Assembly (NCBI GenBank): GCA_029256485.1
Contig: JAQSXU010000127.1
Coordinates: 1-9,270 of the forward strand
DNA from: Clostridiaceae bacterium
Lineage (GTDB): Bacteria; Bacillota_A; Clostridia; Clostridiales; Clostridiaceae
Reading direction: 5' to 3'
DNA length: 9,270 nucleotides
This document shows positions 5,242 to 9,270 of the stretch, piece after piece. Under the pieces are notes generated by a model, which saw nothing but the letters and a program-made list of their open reading frames with translations, did no database searches and had not been told where the DNA came from. The translations under genes and the position numbers were made by a program. Within the stretch, counting starts at the first letter, position 1, and each line of letters begins with the position of its first letter.

Positions 5242-7220
5242 ATTTTTTCCTCATTATTTTCTTTGTTCTTTAATTCAAGTATTTCACGTTTTAATTCTTT
5301 TATTTCTATCGATAAATACTCTAATAACTCTGTAGATTTAGCATCTAACCGAATCTTCGTTTTTTTCTCAAACATATCATTTAAACGCCCTCGCACTAAT
5401 TTATCAGAAACCATGTTGATCATACTTGCTATATTTTTTATTTCACCCGCTAAACATTCGCCTTTTATATTATCTAGTCCATCAATTTTTCTTATAACTT
5501 TTTGAATTTTATGTTGTGCAAATTCTCCTATAGGTGCGTTCATAAAAAAGCCATCATTTAAGAGTTCATATATATTGGCTGCAAAACTGTAAGTTGGCTT
5601 TTTTATTTTCCTATAGTATTTTCCATCATAACCTACTTTTAACTCAATGCAAGTAACATAATTTGGTGGCATATCAGAAACCATAAACGGAGAATGAGTG
5701 GCAATAATTATTTGACATTTCTTATTTGTTTCAATAAGTAACTTATTTATAAATGTTGTTACATTATGTATTAAACTTCTTGACCATTCAGGGTGAAATC
5801 CTGCATCTGGCTCATCCAAAAGAAATAAATAATTAGTAGCATTATTGTACATATCAAATTCAAACTTATCTTCTTTTGTTGCCTCTTTCAAAAATAAAAC
5901 TTCATATATACTAGAAAATAACTCTATATAAGCCATCTCCCCTGAACTCATATTATTATATCCAATCCCTTTTAATATCAAATCATTTCGCTTACCATAT
6001 AGATTACTTCTTTTTATTTTATCAGCAAAGCTAATTTGATCAATTATTTCTATTTCAGCTCTTTTATCAATTTTTTTATTCATTAATATATTAAATTCTA
6101 TGCTTCCTGTTGAGTGTATACTTATATTCATCAGTCCTTGTTCAACCAAAGAAAATAGTCTTTCTACGAAATCGAACTTAATATACTTCTTTATTATCCT
6201 CATGTTATAACTTGGATGTTTAGATTTACTTATAACGTTATTTAATGCATCTTTTAAGTAATTATTAAATTCAGATAACGAATTAAAATTACCATCACAT
6301 TTGTATTCTTCGTAATATGTAATAATAGTCATAGTCCAATGTATATATATAATCATTTTAAGTAGATTTATTTTTTCTATTAACTCTTCATCTGTATAAT
6401 TAAAACATTTGACTAATAATGCATCAGCATTCTTTCTATATTCATAGTATTCTTCACCCATTTCGCAATAATTTAACTTTTCCTTAAAATTTAATTGTAC
6501 CTCACTATTTTTATGTATCATTGATGTTGCTATTTTTAAAAGAAACTTCAAATTCTCATTTTCTTGTGGATCTAAGTTAAATGGTTCTGGTAAAAAAGTG
6601 TTAAATGGGATCGTAAATTGATAAACTAGATTTTCTGCTGAAAAATACTCTTGTATTAATTGTAATTCATGTGTAACAAAATTATAGATTGATAATGTTT
6701 TATTAGCTAAAATTGTATCTGACTCAATAATATTATTATATTCACTAACCCAATCTTTCTTAAAAACATTTGTAATATATTTTGCTACAAAAGGTGTATC
6801 TCTTATTTCTTTCGGTATGATAGTATCCTTAATATTCCACTCTTCTAATAATTCTACACTAAAAGAATAATTCATGTTTATATTAACATACCAATTAAAT
6901 CTTTCTTCTACCTTTTCTAAATAAATAGCAAAGCAAACTGCACTTTCTTCATCAGATAAACATCTCATAATTGTAGATTTCCCTGTACCATTTTCACCAA
7001 CAAGCAAATCAACTCTACTTATATGTTTATCTTCTCCCCAAAATTCTTCTGTAATATTATCCTCTTTTGATTTTCTACTAATTAAAACATTATATTTCGA
7101 ATTATCATGATTATATCCTTGAAGGCTAAATTTAAACTCATCACTAAAAGTTAACTCCAAATTATTTACTGCTGTATCTGAATCAATTAAACAAAAAAAT
7201 ACTAGTTGAATTCCCTGCAT
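5238..7220 (-). CDS. ptuA: ABC/SMC-type AAA ATPase, PtuA-like component of a Septu-type defence system
   Basis: The 660-residue product carries a full ABC-type ATPase set: Walker A GENGTGKST (75-83), a signature motif in NNMSSGEMA (SSGE at 425-428), Walker B with LFLLDEPDAGFHPEW (D469, E470), and a switch histidine in IIATHSPF (H509). The Walker A to signature interval of about 340 residues is helical and makes a large insertion. The last 45 residues form a Lys/Glu/Leu coiled coil ending the protein, as expected for PtuA. Family knowledge: PtuA assembles with PtuB and is thought to control its nuclease. The start at 7220 has AGGAGT 7 bases upstream. The stop overlaps the HNH gene start. No TOPRIM or nuclease domain is visible, which argues against an OLD/Gabija GajA assignment. 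Confidence 0.85.
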   Translation of the reverse strand: MQGIQLVFFCLIDSDTAVNNLELTFSDEFKFSLQGYNHDNSKYNVLISRKSKEDNITEEFWGEDKHISRVDLLVGENGTGKSTIMRCLSDEESAVCFAIYLEKVEERFNWYVNINMNYSFSVELLEEWNIKDTIIPKEIRDTPFVAKYITNVFKKDWVSEYNNIIESDTILANKTLSIYNFVTHELQLIQEYFSAENLVYQFTIPFNTFLPEPFNLDPQENENLKFLLKIATSMIHKNSEVQLNFKEKLNYCEMGEEYYEYRKNADALLVKCFNYTDEELIEKINLLKMIIYIHWTMTIITYYEEYKCDGNFNSLSEFNNYLKDALNNVISKSKHPSYNMRIIKKYIKFDFVERLFSLVEQGLMNISIHSTGSIEFNILMNKKIDKRAEIEIIDQISFADKIKRSNLYGKRNDLILKGIGYNNMSSGEMAYIELFSSIYEVLFLKEATKEDKFEFDMYNNATNYLFLLDEPDAGFHPEWSRSLIHNVTTFINKLLIETNKKCQIIIATHSPFMVSDMPPNYVTCIELKVGYDGKYYRKIKKPTYSFAANIYELLNDGFFMNAPIGEFAQHKIQKVIRKIDGLDNIKGECLAGEIKNIASMINMVSDKLVRGRLNDMFEKKTKIRLDAKSTELLEYLSIEIKELKREILELKNKENNEEKI

Positions 7221-7270
7221 ACAAATTACTCCTATGTATATAAAATTTTTTCCTTATTATTCAACTTCCC

Positions 7271-7369
7271 ATTATAGACATAATAATAATCAAACCCGGC
7301 CACTATTAATTAGACTATATCCACCATTATACCCCTTATTTTTCATACATGGAATAATTATCTATTATA
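7271..7369 (-). promoter_or_regulatory. Upstream region of the ATPase-HNH pair with three TATAAT boxes
   Basis: Exact TATAAT hexamers occur on the minus strand at 7364-7369, 7326-7331 and 7271-7276, the last two within a TATAATGG context. None has a good -35 at 16-18 bases. The nearest box would give a leader of about 45 bases to the ATG at 7220. A GC-rich patch (GGCCGGG, about 7294-7300) lies between the second and third boxes. Which box is used cannot be decided from sequence. Confidence 0.35.
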
Positions 7370-7385
7370 CCAAATAAAAAACCAC

Positions 7386-7425
7386 AAAAAAAATGTAGCA
7401 ACACACATTTATGCTACTACATTTT
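7386..7425 (-). terminator. Rho-independent terminator after the coiled-coil gene
   Basis: On the minus strand AAAATGTAGTA pairs with TGCTACATTTT (11 pairs including one wobble) around a loop of about ten bases, followed by eight T residues. It starts a few bases after the stop at 7433 and separates that gene from the ATPase-HNH unit. Confidence 0.8.
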
Positions 7426-7432
7426 ATATTAT

Positions 7433-7633
7433 TCAAATCATCCCCGTAATATTTTTATGTTTTAAAAGCTGAATTATTATATTTTCATTTATTAAAGTTT
7501 TTATAGTTAAATTATTTACATCAACCTGTAAATCATCCACTTTATTTATTAATCCATAAATCAAATCCGTATCTTGCTTATGACTATCAAATAAAACATC
7601 AATTTTAGGTTTAATTTCATTTTCAATAATCAT
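7433..7633 (-). CDS. C-terminal part of a small coiled-coil protein, probably frameshifted
   Basis: The frame encodes 66 residues with heptad-like Leu/Ile/Val spacing (KIDVLFDSHKQD, then VDDLQVDVNNLTIKTLI), typical of short clostridial coiled-coil hypothetical proteins whose full length is nearer 110-130 residues. The ATG at 7633 has no Shine-Dalgarno. It follows the stop of the 40-residue frame above by one base and lies in a different frame. The codons immediately before the ATG (VRKTN) extend the protein sensibly, which suggests it was once internal. Function is unknown. Translational reinitiation from the upstream frame is the alternative to a broken gene. Confidence 0.5.
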   Translation of the reverse strand: MIIENEIKPKIDVLFDSHKQDTDLIYGLINKVDDLQVDVNNLTIKTLINENIIIQLLKHKNITGMI

Positions 7634-7634
7634 A

Positions 7635-7757
7635 TTAGTCTTTCGAACAAACGCTTTCTAAATCATCAAACCTTACATTCATATTGCTAATGTTAGTCTT
7701 CATATTGCTTATATCTGATTTCATATATTCCATTATTTCAGGTGTTTTCTCTGGCAT
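7635..7757 (-). CDS. N-terminal part of the same coiled-coil protein, 40 residues
   Basis: A short frame begins at ATG 7757 (MPEKTPEIMEYMKSD) and contains the repeated unit SNMKTNISNMNVRFDDLE, a classic register for the start of a coiled coil. It ends in VCSKD and TAA. The last few residues after FDDLE look out of character, as though the frame had just slipped. No clear Shine-Dalgarno precedes the ATG. Together with the 66-residue frame at 7433-7633 it would make a single protein of about 105-110 residues if one indel near 7640-7660 were corrected. Confidence 0.5.
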   Translation of the reverse strand: MPEKTPEIMEYMKSDISNMKTNISNMNVRFDDLESVCSKD

Positions 7758-7828
7758 ATTTTAATTTTCAAAGAACATTTTTATAATTTACTACATCATA
7801 TCTTTTTCATCTGGATTTTATAGAAATT

Positions 7829-8113
7829 TTAACACTTATTAATTTTTTTTAGTGGAATTAATGCAGGCAGTATGAGAATAACACTGTATACATAAATCAT
7901 AATTCCTAACACATTTACAAAATACAAATTATTATTTTTGAGAATATATCCTCCTACAATAAAGAATATTATTTGAACAACGCCCCTCCACCATGGTAGT
8001 TTACTTTTACGTAAACAACGAGGGCATGTTACACGTGTCGTGAAACGCGAATCTCCACCAACCTTTTTCCAAAAAGTAATAGTTTTAAATTTACAGTAAG
8101 GACATTTAAACAT
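7829..8113 (-). CDS. Small zinc-ribbon membrane protein, 94 residues
   Basis: The N-terminus carries a zinc-ribbon-like pair, CPYC (residues 4-7) and CPRC (30-33), separated by 22 residues that include aromatic and basic positions. Two hydrophobic stretches follow: about residues 44-60 (VVQIIFFIVGGYIL) and 66-88 (FVNVLGIMIYVYSVILILPALI). A basic tail KKINKC ends it. This suggests an integral membrane protein with a cytoplasmic zinc-binding head. A GTG at 8122 is in frame but is itself part of the GAGGTG ribosome binding site; the ATG at 8113, 6 bases after it, is the sensible start. It lies about 90 bases downstream of a MerR-type promoter and may be its target. It resembles small CXXC-x20-CXXC proteins of Firmicutes; no function is known to me. 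Confidence 0.75.
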   Translation of the reverse strand: MFKCPYCKFKTITFWKKVGGDSRFTTRVTCPRCLRKSKLPWWRGVVQIIFFIVGGYILKNNNLYFVNVLGIMIYVYSVILILPALIPLKKINKC

Positions 8114-8203
8114 GAATTTCACCTCAAAGTTTGATTTTAGAGCTTTAAATATTATTTAATAATCTGCCAGCTAGAAACTCTGGTAATATATCCAAGCTCT
8201 AAT

Positions 8204-8237
8204 ATTATATTACACTATGACGTGGTGTCAGGGTCAA
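8204..8237 (-). promoter_or_regulatory. MerR-type promoter/operator
   Basis: TTGACC (complement of 8232-8237) and TAATAT (complement of 8207-8212) are separated by 19 bases, the stretched spacing that MerR-family activators need. The spacer holds a dyad, TGAC-5-GTCA, within CCCTGACACCACGTCATAG, similar to remembered MerR/Mta/TipA-type operators. A TATAAT at 8204-8209 would give an even longer spacer of 22. The promoter points at the zinc-ribbon gene starting at 8113. The rest of the gene-free stretch 8238-8389 shows only short out-of-frame coding-like scraps and no MerR gene. Confidence 0.65.
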
Positions 8238-8389
8238 CACTTTACAAAAGAATTATAATAAACATAGTAATGCATGGTTATTGTATAAGTTCATAGCTTT
8301 TTATATCACACTTCAAATCTACATAGTCAGCATTATATACAAATTTTTATATTCACTGGATTTATCATCAAATTTCTTTTTGAAACAAA

Positions 8390-8435
8390 ATAAAAAGGAC
8401 AACCTCATCCAGTTCCATCTGGATTTGGTTTCCTT
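8390..8435 (-). terminator. Rho-independent terminator after the 83-residue gene
   Basis: On the minus strand AAGGAAACC...ATCCAG pairs with CTGGAT...GGTTGTCCTT (about 15 pairs with two small internal mismatches) around a 6-base loop, followed by TTTTTATTTT. It overlaps the stop codon region of the gene ending at 8435. Confidence 0.88.
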
Positions 8436-8686
8436 CATTTAATTAATCCAATCTTCTCATTTTCATAAACTAACAATTCATCTTTTGTATTACCGAAACT
8501 TAATTCACGTGTTTTATCTTTCCTATGAAGTGTACGATAACATCTAAAAGCATCATTAATGTCATCAAAAACTTCTATTATCGCTACATCTTCAATTATT
8601 AATTTATTCTCTTCTTCATGTTGCTTTAAACTATCAAATACAATCCACTTATTAGGATATGTTTTTCTTACTTCACTCCATAGCAT
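8435..8686 (-). CDS. Conserved-looking Firmicutes hypothetical protein, 83 residues
   Basis: The product opens MLWSEVRKTYPNKWIVFDSLKQ. The pattern W-E-x-R-x-x-Y-P-x-K-(W/F)-(V/I) is one I associate with a family of small Firmicutes and cyanobacterial hypothetical proteins. A run of alternating beta and helix follows (DVAIIEVFDDINDAFRCYRTLHRKDK, given in two parts: residues about 33-45 and 46-58). It ends with LLVYENEKIGLIK. No membrane segment or signal is seen. The ATG at 8686 follows GGGAG by 10 bases. A strong terminator ends it, so it is monocistronic. Function unknown; I cannot assign it to a toxin-antitoxin pair because no small partner gene adjoins it. Confidence 0.8.
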   Translation of the reverse strand: MLWSEVRKTYPNKWIVFDSLKQHEEENKLIIEDVAIIEVFDDINDAFRCYRTLHRKDKTRELSFGNTKDELLVYENEKIGLIK

Positions 8687-8751
8687 AACTACACATCTCC
8701 CTATTTTGTATTTTCCAACTACATACTTTCACTGTGTGTAAGTTCTATTAA

Positions 8752-8781
8752 CTAAATCACAGATTTAGAATCTTAATTATA
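8752..8781 (-). promoter_or_regulatory. -10 box and adjacent perfect dyad upstream of the 83-residue gene
   Basis: TATAAT lies on the minus strand at 8776-8781, without a clear -35. It is followed 7 bases later by CTAAATC-TGT-GATTTAG (8752-8768), a perfect 7-bp inverted repeat with a 3-base centre. The dyad would sit at about +1 to +20 of the transcript, a typical repressor-operator position. It could equally be a small 5' leader hairpin. Confidence 0.35.
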
Positions 8782-8792
8782 TTCTATCAACT

Positions 8793-8826
8793 TTAAATAA
8801 AAAATAAACAATTATTTTTTATTTAA
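8793..8826. repeat. Perfect AT-only inverted repeat
   Basis: Two 15-base arms built only of A and T (8793-8807 and 8812-8826) are exact reverse complements around a 4-base centre. It lies between the intron remnant and the 83-residue gene. With no GC pairs it is a poor terminator. It may mark a transposition or recombination site or simply be an AT-rich palindrome. Confidence 0.5.
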
Positions 8827-8881
8827 TTAATGTCTTGCGCTTATTTTACTCAAACTCACTTATTATCCTTTATTTATGATA

Positions 8882-8953
8882 GTCGAGTAGAAAAAGCCCT
8901 CGCGAACCTTCCCCCTCTAAGATCCGTACGTGCCCAATTAAGGCATACGGCTC
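8882..8953 (-). ncRNA. Group II intron 3' end: domains V and VI
   Basis: On the minus strand GAGCCGTATGCC...GGGCACGTACGGATC (8921-8953, 33 bases) matches the 34-base domain V hairpin, with the conserved AGC, the bulge region and the ACGG return strand. The canonical ACGGTTC is ACGGATC here, giving a G-A mismatch in the lower stem, and the tip lacks a GAAA tetraloop, signs of decay. Domain VI follows (AAGGTTC-GCGA-GGGCTTT with wobble pairs). The tail CTACTCGAC supplies a branch-point-like A seven bases from the end and an AC 3' terminus at 8882. Confidence 0.85.
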
Positions 8954-8976
8954 CTCATATTATTTTACAGAACTTG

Positions 8977-9162
8977 CTATCTATATACATTTACATTTAT
9001 TTTGGGCTTAGGTAAAGGATTGTACTTCATATACATTTTGAACTTTTCCAAATCAAAACTTCGCCTTTGGCTTCTGCGGTTCAACCACTTGAAAAGTACT
9101 TTCTTTATTTCTAAGCAGAGAAAATTCATCATTAAAGAAAAATGTATATCGAAGCACTTTAG
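8977..9162 (-). pseudogene. ltrA: C-terminal fragment of group II intron reverse transcriptase/maturase (LtrA-like)
   Basis: The 61 readable residues contain KKVLFKWLNRRSQRRSF followed by NPLPKPKINVNVYR and a TAG. The WLNRRSQR-K/R-S-F core and the terminal PLPxPKI-x-V-N-x-Y segment are the hallmark end of clostridial intron-encoded proteins. Family knowledge: intact proteins are about 400-600 residues, with RT, maturase (X) and often DNA-binding domains. Here the residues just upstream (FDIHFSLMMNFLCLE) fit the expected position only loosely, and a TAA at 9163-9165 interrupts the frame. No start codon or RT catalytic motif (YADD) is present in the window. Confidence 0.8.
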
Positions 9163-9270
9163 TTAATATACATTAATATTTTCTACATATTAATAGTGCA
9201 TGATTACTAAGTCCTAAAATACTCTTTTCTCTACAGCTACTTAAACTATAATGCATCCATGCATCATACT

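Larger units (their letters stand above)
8882..9162 (-). mobile_element. 3'-terminal remnant of a group II intron
   Basis: A maturase C-terminal fragment followed within 25 bases by domains V and VI is the canonical order at the 3' end of a bacterial group II intron. The coding part is interrupted at 9163-9165 by a stop, and no further reverse-transcriptase sequence is readable to the window end at 9270. The element is therefore probably a dead remnant. The bases 9163-9270 hold no gene I can support. Confidence 0.75.

Noticed and set aside
7221..7432. A possible retron RNA or reverse transcriptase ahead of the ATPase gene, because PtuA/PtuB also occur as retron effectors
   Set aside because: No reverse-transcriptase gene lies nearby and no long msr/msd-like inverted repeats are visible. 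The only RT sequence is the group II maturase tail 1.7 kb away.
8278..8389. Coding-like scraps (FDDKSSEYKNLY and NADYVDLKCDIKSYELIQ) in two different frames upstream of the MerR-type promoter
   Set aside because: These are short and lack a start codon. They may be the decayed end of a lost gene, but the evidence is too thin for a feature.
8830..9015. A plus-strand 61-residue open frame
   Set aside because: It runs antisense across the intron domain V/VI and the maturase tail. Its apparent motifs come from the structured RNA.
9173..9268. A 31-residue minus-strand frame (ending HALLICRKY) as an upstream piece of the maturase
   Set aside because: It lacks any reverse-transcriptase or maturase motif and is in a different frame, so it is likely chance.
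1..9270. CRISPR arrays, tRNA or rRNA genes
   Set aside because: No regularly spaced repeats, cloverleaf or rRNA sequence was seen on either strand.

Overview
The base composition is very AT-rich. Strong AGGAG-type ribosome binding sites, a T-box leader and the style of the non-coding repeats point to a low-GC Firmicute, most likely a Clostridium (inferred from style; no marker gene is present). Every gene I can support lies on the minus strand, so transcription runs from high to low coordinates. The region looks like an accessory or defence-rich stretch with mobile-element debris at its edges.

Right edge to middle (9270 to 7433, in transcription order). The window opens with the decayed 3' end of a group II intron: a 61-residue C-terminal scrap of the reverse transcriptase/maturase (8977-9162), then domains V and VI (8882-8953). 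Next come an 83-residue conserved-looking hypothetical protein with its own terminator, a MerR-type promoter with a 19-bp spacer, a small zinc-ribbon membrane protein under that promoter, and a two-piece, probably frameshifted coiled-coil gene ending in a terminator.

Centre (7220 to 3763). Two translationally coupled genes (ATGA overlap) encode a 660-residue ABC/SMC-type ATPase and a 492-residue HNH endonuclease. This architecture matches the Septu anti-phage system (PtuA/PtuB), but the nuclease is much larger than I recall for PtuB, with about 255 uncharacterised residues ahead of the HNH fold. No reverse transcriptase or obvious retron RNA adjoins it.

Left of the defence pair (3597 to 1959) are three unrecognised small soluble proteins, the first two probably one operon. 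An Rpn/PD-(D/E)XK nuclease (801-1715) follows, also from a family linked to phage defence. Its start codon abuts a perfect 9-bp inverted repeat.

Left edge (754 to 1). A consensus promoter drives a T-box riboswitch whose stem I appears to be split by about 170 bases of extra sequence. After the T-box terminator lies a probable interspersed repeat and then the first codons of a gene that runs off the window. Its identity cannot be read, but an amino-acid-related function is expected from the T-box.
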